A stretch of 64,000 nt of DNA from Leptogranulimonas caecicola (GCF_023168405.1 NZ_AP025285.1:866001-930000); one strand, 5' to 3'; shown: positions 9,986 through 20,173, numbered from the stretch's first letter. A program made the numbers and translations. Notes: generated by a model from the sequence alone, not told the origin.

Positions 9986-11500
9986 ATGGCAACTTTCTTC
10001 CCTGGCGTATCTCACACCTTTTCCGAGTACTTGTTGGTGCCCGGCTACTCGTCTTCCGAGTGCATTCCGGCCAATGTCGATCTAAAGGCGCCTCTAGTCA
10101 AGTTCCGCCGTGGCGAAGAGCCTGCGATTACCCTCAATACTCCCATGGTGTCTGCCATCATGCAGGCAGTGTCTGGCCCCCGCCTGGCTATCGCTTTGGC
10201 TCAAGAAGGCGGTATGAGCTTTATCTATGGCTCTCAAACCGCCGAGGATGAAGCCCGCATGATTCGCGAGGTGAAGTCATACAAGGCCGGCGTCGTAGTT
10301 TCAGACTCCAACCTCACGCCAGATATGACTTTGGCAGAGGTCATGCGTTTAAAAGAGCAAACCCACCATTCTGCCATGCCTGTGACAGAGAACGGTGCTC
10401 CCCACGGCAAGCTGTTGGGTATCGTGACCTCCCGTGATTATCGTCCTAGCCGTGATCCTCAAGATAAGCTCGTTCGTGAGTTCATGACTCCTGTGGAAAA
10501 GGTCATCGTGGCTCCTGCCACCGTCAACCTCTCTGAGGCCAACGACATAATCTGGGAAAACAAGCTTAATCAGCTGCCCATTGTTGAGGAAGACGGCTCT
10601 TTGGTAGGCCTTGTGTTCCGCAAGGACTATGACTCCCACAAGTCCAATCCCAATGAGCTTTTGGATGCTTCCAAGCGCTATGTGGTAGGCGCGGGTATCA
10701 ATACCCGCGATTATGCAGAGCGTGTGCCTCTTCTGGTGGAGGCCGGGGCAGATGCTTTGTGCATCGACTCTTCCGAGGGGTACTCGGAGTGGCAGGCTCG
10801 CACCTTGGCCTGGATCCGCGAGAATTATGGCGACAGCGTCAAAGTAGGCGCTGGCAATGTGGTGGATGCCGAGGGCTTCCGCTTTTTGGCAGACGCCGGA
10901 GCCGACTTTGTCAAGGTGGGCATTGGTGGTGGCTCCATTTGCATCACCCGTGAGCAGAAGGGCATTGGCCGAGGCCAAGCCTCTGCGCTCATCGATGTGT
11001 GCGAGGCTCGAGATCAGTACTTCGAAGAGACTGGCGTCTATGTACCTGTATGCTCTGACGGCGGCATCGTCTATGACTACCATATGACCTTGGCGTTGGC
11101 TATGGGCGCAGACTTCCTTATGCTCGGCCGCTACTTCGCCCGCTTCGACGAGAGTCCCTCTGAGCGTGTGACGGTGAACGGCTCCTACATGAAGGAGTAC
11201 TGGGGCGAGGGCTCTGCTCGCGCCCGCAACTGGGCCCGCTATGACTTGGGCGGAGACAAAAAGCTTTCATTTGTAGAGGGCGTAGATTCCTATGTGCCCT
11301 ACGCTGGTCCTTTGCGCGACGGCGTTCAGAGCTCTCTGCTCAAGATCCGCTCCACCATGTGCAATTGTGGTGCTCTGACTCTCGACGAGCTCAAAGAGAA
11401 GGCACGCCTTACGCTGGTGAGTGCCACTTCGTTGGTTGAGGGCGGCGCCCACGACGTGGTACTTAAAGAAACCAACCAACAGGTTCTTTTCAATAATTGA
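9986..11500 (+). CDS. guaB: Inosine-5'-monophosphate dehydrogenase, Tritrichomonas-like type
   Basis: Oxidises IMP to XMP with NAD+, the committed step of GMP synthesis. A TIM-barrel is interrupted by two CBS domains (about residues 105-220). The catalytic loop [20 protein letters not shown] contains Cys319, and the mobile flap carries Arg418-Tyr419. These positions and the surrounding sequence match, from memory, the Tritrichomonas foetus enzyme rather than the usual bacterial loop (GPGSICTTR...GVP). The frame opens at 9959, but AAGGAG five bases before the ATG at 9986 fixes the start (504 residues). It is probably monocistronic. Confidence 0.95.
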   Translation: MATFFPGVSHTFSEYLLVPGYSSSECIPANVDLKAPLVKFRRGEEPAITLNTPMVSAIMQAVSGPRLAIALAQEGGMSFIYGSQTAEDEARMIREVKSYKAGVVVSDSNLTPDMTLAEVMRLKEQTHHSAMPVTENGAPHGKLLGIVTSRDYRPSRDPQDKLVREFMTPVEKVIVAPATVNLSEANDIIWENKLNQLPIVEEDGSLVGLVFRKDYDSHKSNPNELLDASKRYVVGAGINTRDYAERVPLLVEAGADALCIDSSEGYSEWQARTLAWIRENYGDSVKVGAGNVVDAEGFRFLADAGADFVKVGIGGGSICITREQKGIGRGQASALIDVCEARDQYFEETGVYVPVCSDGGIVYDYHMTLALAMGADFLMLGRYFARFDESPSERVTVNGSYMKEYWGEGSARARNWARYDLGGDKKLSFVEGVDSYVPYAGPLRDGVQSSLLKIRSTMCNCGALTLDELKEKARLTLVSATSLVEGGAHDVVLKETNQQVLFNN

Positions 11501-11501
11501 C

Positions 11502-11507
11502 TATAAT
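11502..11507 (+). promoter_or_regulatory. Consensus -10 element upstream of leuS
   Basis: A perfect TATAAT just after the guaB stop would start transcription near 11514, giving a leader of about 65 bases that contains the hairpin at 11537-11561. No convincing -35 is visible at 16-18 bases upstream. Confidence 0.3.
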
Positions 11508-11536
11508 CGATATGTGCAAGCTTAAAAGCGCTTGAA

Positions 11537-11561
11537 CTGCCACCCATACTCTGGGTGGCAG
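11537..11561 (+). terminator. Hairpin between guaB and leuS
   Basis: CTGCCACCCA (11537-11546) and TGGGTGGCAG (11552-11561) form a perfect 10-bp stem with a 5-nt loop, followed by TTGTTAT. It may end guaB transcription. It lies eight bases from the leuS ribosome-binding site AGGAGG, so it could also be a leader control element. Confidence 0.55.
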
Positions 11562-11578
11562 TTGTTATAGGAGGAATA

Positions 11579-14182
11579 GTGTCCGATAGCACCAACCGCA
11601 ACTCTGAGCTCGTGATTCCTGAGTACAACGCCACCCAAATCGAGGAGAAGTGGCAAAAGATCTGGGAAGAAGAGAGCCTCTATAAGACAGAGGAAAATCC
11701 CGATAAGCCCAAAAAATACGTGCTTGAGATGTTTCCCTATCCCTCCGGCGATCTTCACATGGGACATGCTCGCAACTACACCATTGGCGACGCTATGGCC
11801 CGCCAGGCACGCATGCGCGGTTTTGACGTGCTGCATCCCATAGGATTTGATGCCTTTGGCCTGCCGGCAGAAAACGCCGCCATCAAGCATCACACCCAGC
11901 CGGCTACCTGGACTTATGACAACATGGATCGCGCCGTAGCCACCATGAAGCGCATGGGCTTCTCCTATGATTATGATCGCCTGGTGCGCACCTGCGACCC
12001 CGACTACTACCGCTGGGGCCAATACATCTTCCTCAAGATGTGGGAGAAAGGTCTGGTGGACAGGCGTAAGTCTCCTGTGAATTGGTGTCCTCAGTGCAAT
12101 ACCGTACTGGCAAACGAGCAGGTGACTGAAGGTCGTTGCTGGCGTTGCGGCACCGTGCCTGAGCGCCGCGAACTCACCCAGTGGTATCTAAAGATCACCG
12201 ACTATGCAGAAGAGTTGCTAGACGATATCGACAAGCTCGACCATTGGCCTGAGCGCGTCAAGCAAATGCAGCGCAACTGGATTGGCAAGTCTGAAGGCGC
12301 AGAGATCGACTTTGCCCTGGCAGACGCCAATGGCGAGCCCACCTCCCAGCTCATGACGGTGTTCACCACCCGTCCTGACACCCTCTTTGGTGCCAGCTTC
12401 TTCCTCCTGGCGCCTGAGTACCCGCTTCTTCATGAGCTGGTAGATGGCACTCCCTATGAAGCGGCAGTGCAAGAGGTCATCGATATCGCCGAGGCTACCA
12501 GTGCAGTGGATCGTGCTTCCGGAGATACCGAGAAGCACGGAGCCTTCACTGGCCGCTATATGGTCAACCCTGTAAACGGTCGCTTGCTGCCTATCTGGGT
12601 AGCCGACTATGTGCTTACTGACTACGGTACCGGCGCTGTCATGGGCGTCCCTTGCGGCGACGAGCGCGACTTCCAGTTTGCTCGTAAATACGATCTGCCC
12701 ATTCCTCCCATCATCCTCGAGCCAACCGACCCCCTCTATCCTGAGCTGGCTCAAGAAAAAGATCTGATAGTGACCAACGTGCCTTGGGATCATGCCATGG
12801 CTGCCGAGGGCATCTTGGTACAATCCGGCCCCTTCACCGGTATGAAGGGCGGCAAGCATTCCGAAGGTACTCAGGCCATCATCGAATTCTTGGAAGAGAA
12901 GGGCGTGGGTCGACCCGCGGTCAACTTCCGCCTGCGCGATTGGCTCATTTCTCGGCAGCGCTATTGGGGAAATCCCATCCCTGCCGTTCATTGCCCTCAT
13001 TGTGGCATCGTGCCCGTGCCGGAGAGCGACCTGCCGGTAATGCTGCCGGATAGCCTGGATCTTTCGGCAGGGGAGACGTTGGCTGAGTGCCCTGAGTTTT
13101 ACGAGGCCACCTGCCCTGTGTGCGGTGGCCCTGCTCGGCGTGAGACTGACACCATGGATACCTTTACGGATTCCAGCTGGTATTACCTGCGCTATTGCGA
13201 TCCCCGCAACGATCGGGAACCCATCAGTCACAAGGCAGCAGACCGCTGGATGCCGGTGGATAACTACATCGGCGGCATCGAGCACGCCATCCTACACTTG
13301 CTCTACTCGCGCTTCTGGACCAAAGCCATGCGCGACATGGGCATGATCGACGTGGATGAGCCTTTCCTGGATTTGCTGTGCCAAGGCATGGTCAAAGACG
13401 AGAACGGCGACGTCATGTCCAAGTCCAAGGGCAACGTGGTGCCTCCCTCGAGCGTCATCGACCCCTATGGCGCAGACACCATGCGTCTGGCGATCCTCTT
13501 TATCGCCCCTCCCGAGAAAGACTTCGACTGGGATCCCAAAGCGGTAGCCGGCTGCAACCGCTTCTTGAAGCGCGCGTGGAAAAGTCTCTGGGAGGCCTCG
13601 CTTTCGGCTGCACAAAACGCCGGATCCATCCAACAGGCCAAGGCAGACGCTAAGGCTGGTATCGATCCTCGCGAGCTGGATGAGGCCGGCCAAGAGCTTC
13701 TGCGCGAGATCCACAGGCTTGGCATCAAATGCACCGATGACTATGAGCGCAGGCAGTATAACACTGCCATCTCGGCGCTCATGGAGCTCATGAATGCCGG
13801 CAACGCCTATCTCGCCAAGACGCAGCCAGCAGACCGTCATGCCGCCTTGCTCTATCGCTATGCCCACGATCTGGCCACTATGCTCTCGCCGGTATGCCCC
13901 CATTGGGCCGACGAGCTGGGTCACGAGGCCTTGGCTATGGACAACTCCATGTTCGATGAGCCTTGGCCTACCTTTGATCCTGCACTGGCAGCGGCCGACA
14001 CCGTGGAGATCGTAGTGCAAATCAAGGGCAAGATCCGTGCCCGTCTCAACGTATCTGCCTCCGCCACCAAAGATGAGTTGGAGGCTGCCGCCCTCGATGC
14101 CGTAGCCTCAGAACTGTCTGGCAAGCAAGTGATGAAAGTCATCGTAGTGCCCGGAAAGCTCGTGAATATCGTCGCCAAATAA
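11579..14182 (+). CDS. leuS: Leucyl-tRNA synthetase
   Basis: Class I synthetase charging tRNA-Leu. HMGH motif begins at residue 60; the second signature is VMSKS at 612-616, with Val in place of the first Lys, a variant I recall from Thermus LeuRS. The CP1 editing domain contains the expected threonine-rich stretch TTRPDT and GTGAVMGVP. Cysteine pairs CPQC...CWRC and CPHC/CPVC indicate zinc-binding inserts. AGGAGG four bases before the GTG at 11579 sets the start over the upstream ATG at 11555 (867 residues). The PASTA protein gene follows by 11 bases. Confidence 0.97.
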   Translation: MSDSTNRNSELVIPEYNATQIEEKWQKIWEEESLYKTEENPDKPKKYVLEMFPYPSGDLHMGHARNYTIGDAMARQARMRGFDVLHPIGFDAFGLPAENAAIKHHTQPATWTYDNMDRAVATMKRMGFSYDYDRLVRTCDPDYYRWGQYIFLKMWEKGLVDRRKSPVNWCPQCNTVLANEQVTEGRCWRCGTVPERRELTQWYLKITDYAEELLDDIDKLDHWPERVKQMQRNWIGKSEGAEIDFALADANGEPTSQLMTVFTTRPDTLFGASFFLLAPEYPLLHELVDGTPYEAAVQEVIDIAEATSAVDRASGDTEKHGAFTGRYMVNPVNGRLLPIWVADYVLTDYGTGAVMGVPCGDERDFQFARKYDLPIPPIILEPTDPLYPELAQEKDLIVTNVPWDHAMAAEGILVQSGPFTGMKGGKHSEGTQAIIEFLEEKGVGRPAVNFRLRDWLISRQRYWGNPIPAVHCPHCGIVPVPESDLPVMLPDSLDLSAGETLAECPEFYEATCPVCGGPARRETDTMDTFTDSSWYYLRYCDPRNDREPISHKAADRWMPVDNYIGGIEHAILHLLYSRFWTKAMRDMGMIDVDEPFLDLLCQGMVKDENGDVMSKSKGNVVPPSSVIDPYGADTMRLAILFIAPPEKDFDWDPKAVAGCNRFLKRAWKSLWEASLSAAQNAGSIQQAKADAKAGIDPRELDEAGQELLREIHRLGIKCTDDYERRQYNTAISALMELMNAGNAYLAKTQPADRHAALLYRYAHDLATMLSPVCPHWADELGHEALAMDNSMFDEPWPTFDPALAAADTVEIVVQIKGKIRARLNVSASATKDELEAAALDAVASELSGKQVMKVIVVPGKLVNIVAK

Positions 14183-14193
14183 GGAACGTGTCT

Positions 14194-15477
14194 ATGAAAT
14201 GCCCTCATTGCGACACTGATCTAGGCGAAGGGCTCCTTCCTGCCCGTTGTCCTGCCTGCGGCGCCAATTTGAGCCCCGGTCGCGGGGGGCATGCGGCGGC
14301 TGCTCAACACTCGCGCCTATCTGTGGAAGGGCTCTCAGGCGTGGGCAAAGGTAACAAGAAGGACCGTCCGCGCTATATTGGACGGTCCATCATCGCCTTT
14401 CTGTTAGTTGCGCTCTTTTGCGTGGGTCTCTATTTTGTGGTGACTCGCTTTATCGATCTCAATAGCGGTCTGCCTGACGTGGTGGGCTGGCGCGTTGAGC
14501 GCGCCCAAGACAAACTCGAAGAAGCTGGTTACTCGGTCAAAGTAGTCGAGGCGGCCGATCCCACCTCCCACTCTGGCCTGGTGACTGCCCAAGATCCCCC
14601 TGCGGGCGCGAAAGCCGAGAAAGGCGACCTCATTACGCTCACGGTAGCCAAGGCTCGTACCATGCCCGATTTGGTAGGGCAGACAGAGACCGATGCCATC
14701 GCTGCCCTGGATGACCTTGGCATCGCCCATGAGAGCGTCTATGAGCCGAGCGACGAGGCAGATGGCACGGTGCTGTCCACATCTTTGGTGGCAGGAGTTG
14801 AAGTTCCCAACGACATGGTCTGCGAGCTTACGGTGGCAAAGACCCCGGTAGTGCCAGATCTTTCCAAGATGTCAAAAGACGAGGCTATGGACGCTCTGCA
14901 AAAAGCTGGCTTGGTAGGGCAGTTCGAGCCTGCCAAGCCCAAGGACGGCCAGGCTATGAACACCGTGGTCTCCCAGGAACCTGCAGCGGGCACTCAATTA
15001 AAGGTGGGTGGCCTTGTCAAGGTGACCATCACCTCACCCAAGAGCAACTTGGCCAAAGACACCGCTGAGCAGATCATCTCCATCGTCTACAACACCGACC
15101 CTTCGGGAGATGCCATTGGGGCCAAGCTAATACCCCTGTTGTCACCCAGCTCTCCTTACTACGGAAAGTCTGCTCATGAGGTGTGGTATGGCCTGGTGAA
15201 GGGCGGCGGCAAGCATCAAGACATCGACGAGAAGATCCAAAGCCTCCAGCGATCCATCTCCTCCATGGCGGTGGAGATGGCAGACGACGGGCTCTCGGCT
15301 ACCGCAGAGGTGCATGTGAACTGGGACTGGTCGCGGTTTGGCACTGAGTACGCAGGGGTTACCTCATCGGACACCCATTACGTCACAATGACCTTTGATG
15401 ACGAGGGAAGGTTGGTGAGCTTCTCGGATCCCCAAACCGATGTGCCTGCCTATGAGGTGCAGACTACTGTCAGCTAG
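14194..15477 (+). CDS. Zinc-ribbon, single-pass membrane protein with three PASTA domains
   Basis: Residues 3-22 form a CxxC...CxxC zinc ribbon in the cytoplasm. A basic linker and one membrane helix (about 64-85) follow. Outside lie three PASTA repeats (about 92-155, 156-220, 221-285), each with the characteristic P-D-V/L start and a late Q/S-x-x-P/A-A-G turn. A C-terminal domain of about 140 residues is unrecognised. PASTA domains bind peptidoglycan fragments and usually sit on PknB kinases or PBP2x; here there is no kinase or transpeptidase domain. AAGGA eight bases before the ATG at 14194 supports that start over the GTG at 14188. It probably shares a transcript with leuS. Function unknown; a wall-sensing role is inference. 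Confidence 0.8.
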   Translation: MKCPHCDTDLGEGLLPARCPACGANLSPGRGGHAAAAQHSRLSVEGLSGVGKGNKKDRPRYIGRSIIAFLLVALFCVGLYFVVTRFIDLNSGLPDVVGWRVERAQDKLEEAGYSVKVVEAADPTSHSGLVTAQDPPAGAKAEKGDLITLTVAKARTMPDLVGQTETDAIAALDDLGIAHESVYEPSDEADGTVLSTSLVAGVEVPNDMVCELTVAKTPVVPDLSKMSKDEAMDALQKAGLVGQFEPAKPKDGQAMNTVVSQEPAAGTQLKVGGLVKVTITSPKSNLAKDTAEQIISIVYNTDPSGDAIGAKLIPLLSPSSPYYGKSAHEVWYGLVKGGGKHQDIDEKIQSLQRSISSMAVEMADDGLSATAEVHVNWDWSRFGTEYAGVTSSDTHYVTMTFDDEGRLVSFSDPQTDVPAYEVQTTVS

Positions 15478-15529
15478 GCTTGGGAGCCGTGTGGGTCCTG
15501 TGCAGCCAGTATCCTAAAGCGTCTGTCCC

Positions 15530-15558
15530 TTGACGCGTTAAGTTAAGGCTGGCATACT
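15530..15558 (+). promoter_or_regulatory. Promoter of the rimP-nusA-infB operon
   Basis: TTGACG (15530-15535), a 17-bp spacer, and CATACT (15553-15558). Transcription would begin near 15565, placing the terminator-like hairpin at 15586-15625 inside the leader and ahead of rimP. Confidence 0.65.
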
Positions 15559-15585
15559 GACTGTGTTCATATGATGTTCAAACGA

Positions 15586-15625
15586 GGAAGTGGGAGCGAT
15601 TTTTCGCCCCGCTTCCTTCTTTTTG
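15586..15625 (+). terminator. Terminator-like hairpin in the rimP-nusA leader
   Basis: The left arm (15586-15599, GGAAGTGGGAGCGA) pairs with the right arm (15604-15616, TCGCCCCGCTTCC) with one G-U pair and one bulge. TTCTTTTT follows immediately. Because a good promoter lies just upstream and rimP begins 20 bases later, this is placed as an attenuator of the operon. Confidence 0.65.
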
Positions 15626-15645
15626 GAAACGAAAGGGGGAAGGCT

Positions 15646-16119
15646 ATGGCCAAGACCAGCGAGATTAGAGATCGCCTTATCGAGGCTTTAGAAGCTTCTG
15701 CCCCATCTCATGGCATCGATATTGTAGATGTGGAGGTCTCAGGTTCTGCAAAGGCATCCATAGTCCGTGTGCGAATTGACTGGCTCGATCCTGCTAAAGA
15801 TCCCATCACTTTGGAGGACGTGGCAGCCCAAAACGCCTGGATCGACAAGATTATCGAGGCAGAGGATCCCTTCCCCGGCTCTTATATTTTGGAAGTGTCC
15901 AGTCCGGGTCTCGACAGGCCCCTGCGCAGATCTCAAGACTTCCAGCGCTATGTGGGTGAGACCGTTCAAGTGAAGCTTCGAGGCCATGAGGGGCGCCGTA
16001 ACTTCACCGGCGAGCTGGCAGGTTTCGAAGACGGGCAGATCCTCTTGGAGTGCGATGGCGTCCAAGAGCATTTGCCTCTGGGCGAAGTGCAGTCGGCCCA
16101 CATCAAGCCCCGCTTCTAA
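15646..16119 (+). CDS. rimP: Ribosome maturation factor RimP
   Basis: Assists 30S subunit maturation. Features of the YlxS/RimP family: an N-terminal alpha/beta domain with the conserved stretch YILEVSSPGLDRPLR around residues 83-97 and a C-terminal SH3-like domain ending in IKPRF. 157 residues, normal length. The frame is open from 15571 but an AAAGGGGGAAGG ribosome-binding site directly before the ATG at 15646 fixes the start. First gene of the rimP-nusA-infB operon. Confidence 0.93.
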   Translation: MAKTSEIRDRLIEALEASAPSHGIDIVDVEVSGSAKASIVRVRIDWLDPAKDPITLEDVAAQNAWIDKIIEAEDPFPGSYILEVSSPGLDRPLRRSQDFQRYVGETVQVKLRGHEGRRNFTGELAGFEDGQILLECDGVQEHLPLGEVQSAHIKPRF

Positions 16120-16156
16120 CCGGTCAGGCAACCATCAGTCAGTTTCGACCTTCGAG

Positions 16157-16188
16157 GCGCGGGTCTCTCGGCAACAGAAAGCCCGCGC
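16157..16188 (+). other. Intercistronic hairpin between rimP and nusA
   Basis: GCGCGGG (16157-16163) can pair with CCCGCGC (16182-16188) across an 18-nt loop. No T-run follows, so it is more likely an mRNA structure than a terminator. Confidence 0.4.
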
Positions 16189-16224
16189 AGACGATAAACG
16201 CAGCTAAGAAAGGATGTTGGCCAC

Positions 16225-17439
16225 ATGGCACAGACCAAAGGATCTGAACACAACAACGAAATGATGGAGGCCCTCATGGCCCTCTGCCATGAGCGACACA
16301 TCGACGAGCTTTATCTTCTGGACCGCCTGGAGCAGTCGCTGGCCAAAAGCTATAGCGAGCTGGATCCGCAGAAGTTCCCCTATGGCGCCAAGGTCACCAT
16401 CGACCGTACCTCTGGCAAATTTTTCCTCTATCGCCTGGAGCCAGTGGGGGAGGAAAACCCCGAGACCGGCGAGTATGATGAGTTTGAAGAGGTGGCGGTA
16501 GACGACCCTGGCATCAGCCGCATTGCCGCCCTTCATGCCAAGAGCGAGATTGCAGCCATCAGCCGCAACGCTGCCCGTCAGCTCATATACGAGGAGTTCT
16601 CCCAGCGTATCGGCGATATCATCACCGGTACGGTCATCCAATCGGTGCCTGACTTCACCATCATCAAGATCCGCGAGGGCATCGAGGCTGAGCTGCCTCA
16701 CTTCCGCGGTGTCGAGGGTCATGACGAGGCGCGCCCCGACGAGCTCAATGAGAGCCCGGCCAACGAGCACTACCAGGTAGGTCAGCGCATCAAGGCCTTG
16801 ATTATCCAGGTGCGCGATCCTCAGACCCGTATGCAATCGGTCCGTGGCGAGATGTCTCGTCCCTCCATTGTGGTGTCTCGCAACCATCCTGACCTTTTGC
16901 GCCGCCTCTTCGAGCTTGAGGTGCCTGAGATCTATGATGGCGTAGTGGAGATCGACTCCATAGCCCGCGAGCCTGGCCGTCGTTCCAAGATTGCAGTGAG
17001 CACCCTGGACGATCATCTGGATCCGGTGGGCGCCTGCGTGGGCCCCAAGGGCACTCGCGTGCGCAACGTGGTGGCAGAACTCCGTGGCGAGCGCGTTGAC
17101 GTGGTGCGCTGGAGCGACGACCCTGCTCAGCGCGTGGCCAACGCCCTCTCTCCTGCGCGCGTCTCCCGTGTCATCGTAGATCCCGACCCTGAGCGCACCT
17201 ACGCCACCGTCATTGTGCCCGACGACCAGCTTTCTTTGGCCATTGGCAAGAAGGGTCAAAACGCCCGTCTGGCAGCTCGTCTCACCGGCTACCACATAGA
17301 CATCAAAAACGAGAGCCTGGCCCAGAGCCTCATTGCCAAATTCCAGCAGAAGGCCAATGAGGTTCCCGACTTAGTCGATGCTGAGCCCGAGATGCCTTTG
17401 GGCATGGACGACTCCGACAACACCGTTTCTCTCATCTGA
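16225..17439 (+). CDS. nusA: Transcription termination/antitermination factor NusA
   Basis: Binds RNA polymerase and nascent RNA to control pausing, termination and antitermination. Domains in order: N-terminal RNAP-binding domain (about 1-125), S1 domain starting at GDIITGTV (about 130-205), then two KH domains, the first with VGPKGTRVRNV and the second with AIGKKGQNARLAARLTGY. About 404 residues with a short acidic tail, lacking the E. coli-type AR repeats as is usual in Gram-positive lineages. The gene expected between nusA and infB in many Gram-positives, ylxR, is absent here. Confidence 0.96.
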   Translation: MAQTKGSEHNNEMMEALMALCHERHIDELYLLDRLEQSLAKSYSELDPQKFPYGAKVTIDRTSGKFFLYRLEPVGEENPETGEYDEFEEVAVDDPGISRIAALHAKSEIAAISRNAARQLIYEEFSQRIGDIITGTVIQSVPDFTIIKIREGIEAELPHFRGVEGHDEARPDELNESPANEHYQVGQRIKALIIQVRDPQTRMQSVRGEMSRPSIVVSRNHPDLLRRLFELEVPEIYDGVVEIDSIAREPGRRSKIAVSTLDDHLDPVGACVGPKGTRVRNVVAELRGERVDVVRWSDDPAQRVANALSPARVSRVIVDPDPERTYATVIVPDDQLSLAIGKKGQNARLAARLTGYHIDIKNESLAQSLIAKFQQKANEVPDLVDAEPEMPLGMDDSDNTVSLI

Positions 17440-17491
17440 TCGGCCTTCTTAAGGCCCGTAATTCTCAACACGCCTAAGGAAGGTTGATTGC

Positions 17492-20173
17492 ATGGCAAAA
17501 ACCCGTGTAAGCGAACTTGCGAAAGAGTTTGGCATTCCCAGCAAAGAGATGCTTGAGCATCTCCGCGACATGAAGATCCCGGCAAAGTCTGCCTCCTCTG
17601 CCCTGGAAGACGCCTACGTCTCCATGGTGCGCAAAAAGCTGGCTCCCGTGCTCAAAGCTCGCGAAGAAGAGATCCGCCGCGCCCAAGAAGCCGAGGAGGC
17701 CGCCCGCAAAGAGGAAGAGGAGGCGCGCCGCGCCGCCGAGGAAGCGGAGCGCCGTGCCGCTGAGGAGCGCCGTGCCAAGGAGCGCGCCGAGGAAGAGGCT
17801 CGCCGTGCTGCCGAGGAGGCCGCCCGCAAAGCCGAGGAAGAGCGCCGTGCTGCCGAGGAGGCCGCCCGCAAAGCCGAGGAAGAGAAGAACCGCGTTAAGG
17901 ACACCGCTCCCACTTCCATGCCAAAATTCACCAGCCTGCTCGAGCAGATCGCTCAGCAAGAAGAGGTGCTCAAGCAGCAGAAAGAGGCTGCCAAAGAGGC
18001 TAAGGAAGCCAAAAAAGCCGAGAAAGCCGAGAAGGCCAAGCAGCGCGACAATTCCGGCGAGCGCCGTGGCCGCCCCAATAAAAACGCTGGCCGAGAAGCC
18101 CGCGGCGCCGCCACCGCATCTCGTCCTATGCCTGCCGACATGGCTCCTTCGCCCGAGAAGGCTGCCGCTGCTTCCAACCGCCGCAACAACAAGAAGCATC
18201 GTCACGACAATCCCGACGAGGATCGTTTTGATCGCAGCACTCGATCCCAAGAGGAATACAACCGCGAGCGTATCTTGGAAGATGCTCGAGCCTCGGTAGA
18301 GGAAGCGAACCGGGAGTCCACCGGTCGTCGCAAGAAGCGCAAGGAACATCGTCAGAAGCAGGCCGAGGAGGCCGCTAAGAAGCAGGCCATTCAAGAGGCT
18401 TTGGCCAACGACCAAGACATCACCAAGCTCGATGTGGTGAAGGTGCCCCAGGGCTCTACCGTGGCCGAGGTGGCAGACCTTCTGGAGATCCCCGCCAACG
18501 ACATCGTCAAGCGCCTCTTCCTTCTGGGCGTGTCTTTGACCATGACCCAGACCATGTCTGACGACCTCATCGAGCTCATTGCCGACGACCTGGGCCGCAA
18601 GGTCAAGGTCATGACCAAGGAGGAGGAGAACTCCTTCACCTTCTATGATGATCCCAAAGACCTGGTAAGCCGTCCTCCAGTGGTTACCGTCATGGGTCAT
18701 GTCGACCATGGCAAGACTTCCACTTTGGACGCCATCCGTCATACCGGTGTGGCAGCAGGCGAGGCCGGTGGCATCACCCAGCACATCGGTGCTTCTCAGG
18801 TAAAGATCAACGGCCGCATCATTACCTTTGTCGATACCCCTGGCCACGAGACCTTCACCGCCATGCGTGCTCGTGGCGCCAAGGTCACCGACATCGTTGT
18901 TCTTGTTGTGGCTGCAGACGACGGCGTGATGCCCCAGACCATCGAGTCCATCAACCATGCCAAGGCGGCCGGCGTGCCCATCGTGGTGGCGGTCAACAAG
19001 ATCGATCGCGACGACGCCAACCCTGACCGCGTGCGTCAAGAACTCACCGAGTATGGCGTCATACCCGAGGAGTGGGGCGGTGAGAACATGTTCGTCAATA
19101 TCTCTGCCAAGAAGGGCATCGGTATCGACGAGCTGCTCGAGACGATCCTGCTTCAGGCAGATGTGCTCGAGCTTAAGGCCAACCCCAACACCTTCGCCTC
19201 TGGCTATGTGCTCGAGGCCAAGCTGGACCGCGGTCGCGGCTCGGTAGCCACCCTGCTGGTAAACCGCGGTACCCTCCACGTGGGCGACTCGCTGGTGGCG
19301 GGTATGAGCTATGGCCGCGTGCGCGCCATGCTCGACCAGCACGGCAATCCCGTTGAGGTTGCAGGTCCCTCTGACCCTGTCGAGATCCTGGGCCTTTCCT
19401 CAGTCCCTGCCGCCGGCGACGAGTTCCGCGTCTTCCAAGACGAGCGCGATGCCCGCGACCTGGCTGAGTCTCGCGCCCTCAAAGCCCGCATCGAGGAACA
19501 GAACAAGGTCAAGCACATCACCCTGGAGAACCTCTTTGACACCATGCAGGACGCTGAGGTCAAGGAACTCAACCTGGTGGTCAAGGCAGACGTGCAAGGT
19601 TCTATCGAGGCCCTCTCCGACGCCCTGGGCAAGATGGATCAATCCGAGGTGCGCATCAACATCATCCACAGCGCAGTAGGTGCCATCTCCGAGACCGACG
19701 TCATCCTGGCAGACGCTTCCAATGCCATCATCATCGGCTTTGGCGTGCGTCCTGAGGCCAAAGCCCGCACTGCCGCAGAGCGCGACAACGTGCAGATCAA
19801 GTGCTATCAGGTCATCTACAAGGCCATCGAGGACATCGATGCCGCTCGTATTGGCATGCTCCAGCCCACTGAGGAAGAGGTCCAGACCGGTGTGGCCGAG
19901 GTGCGCGACACCTTCAAGGTTCCCAAGGTGGGCATCGCTGCCGGCTGTATGGTCACCGAGGGCGAGATATCCCGTGATGACTCAGTGCGCCTGACCCGCA
20001 ACGGCATCGTCATCTACGATGGCAAGATCGCTTCCTTACGCCGCTATAAAGACGACGTCAAGAGCGTGAAGAGTGGGTATGAATGTGGCATTGGCCTGGA
20101 AAACTATCAGGACATTCACCCCGGCGACCTCATTGAGGGTTACAAGATCGTTCAGGTGGCCCGCACCGAGTAG
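17492..20173 (+). CDS. infB: Translation initiation factor IF-2
   Basis: GTPase that delivers initiator fMet-tRNA to the 30S subunit. N-terminal IF2_N fold (residues 1-50), then a long Ala/Glu/Arg/Lys-rich helical region (about 55-180), a basic linker, a second IF2_N-like segment, and the G domain: G1 GHVDHGKT at 402-409, G3 DTPGHE, G4 NKID. Domains II, III and the C-terminal fMet-binding domain follow. 893 residues. A perfect 42-bp tandem duplication lies in the helical region. The start ATG follows AAGGAAGG. Confidence 0.97.
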   Translation: MAKTRVSELAKEFGIPSKEMLEHLRDMKIPAKSASSALEDAYVSMVRKKLAPVLKAREEEIRRAQEAEEAARKEEEEARRAAEEAERRAAEERRAKERAEEEARRAAEEAARKAEEERRAAEEAARKAEEEKNRVKDTAPTSMPKFTSLLEQIAQQEEVLKQQKEAAKEAKEAKKAEKAEKAKQRDNSGERRGRPNKNAGREARGAATASRPMPADMAPSPEKAAAASNRRNNKKHRHDNPDEDRFDRSTRSQEEYNRERILEDARASVEEANRESTGRRKKRKEHRQKQAEEAAKKQAIQEALANDQDITKLDVVKVPQGSTVAEVADLLEIPANDIVKRLFLLGVSLTMTQTMSDDLIELIADDLGRKVKVMTKEEENSFTFYDDPKDLVSRPPVVTVMGHVDHGKTSTLDAIRHTGVAAGEAGGITQHIGASQVKINGRIITFVDTPGHETFTAMRARGAKVTDIVVLVVAADDGVMPQTIESINHAKAAGVPIVVAVNKIDRDDANPDRVRQELTEYGVIPEEWGGENMFVNISAKKGIGIDELLETILLQADVLELKANPNTFASGYVLEAKLDRGRGSVATLLVNRGTLHVGDSLVAGMSYGRVRAMLDQHGNPVEVAGPSDPVEILGLSSVPAAGDEFRVFQDERDARDLAESRALKARIEEQNKVKHITLENLFDTMQDAEVKELNLVVKADVQGSIEALSDALGKMDQSEVRINIIHSAVGAISETDVILADASNAIIIGFGVRPEAKARTAAERDNVQIKCYQVIYKAIEDIDAARIGMLQPTEEEVQTGVAEVRDTFKVPKVGIAAGCMVTEGEISRDDSVRLTRNGIVIYDGKIASLRRYKDDVKSVKSGYECGIGLENYQDIHPGDLIEGYKIVQVARTE
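17801..17884 (+). repeat. Perfect 42-bp tandem duplication inside infB
   Basis: Bases 17801-17842 and 17843-17884 are identical, encoding the 14-residue unit [14 protein letters not shown] at residues 104-117 and 118-131. The unit is four helical turns, so copy-number change would lengthen the charged helix without breaking the frame. Confidence 0.9.

Noticed and set aside
13412-13426. VMSKS in LeuS as a defective KMSKS motif
   Set aside because: The catalytic second Lys is kept and this variant is known, as I recall, from Thermus LeuRS.
17474-19342. 622-codon open frame on the minus strand opposite infB
   Set aside because: It mirrors infB completely, has low-complexity His/Gly/Leu content and no recognisable domain; long antisense frames are expected opposite GC-rich genes with this codon use.
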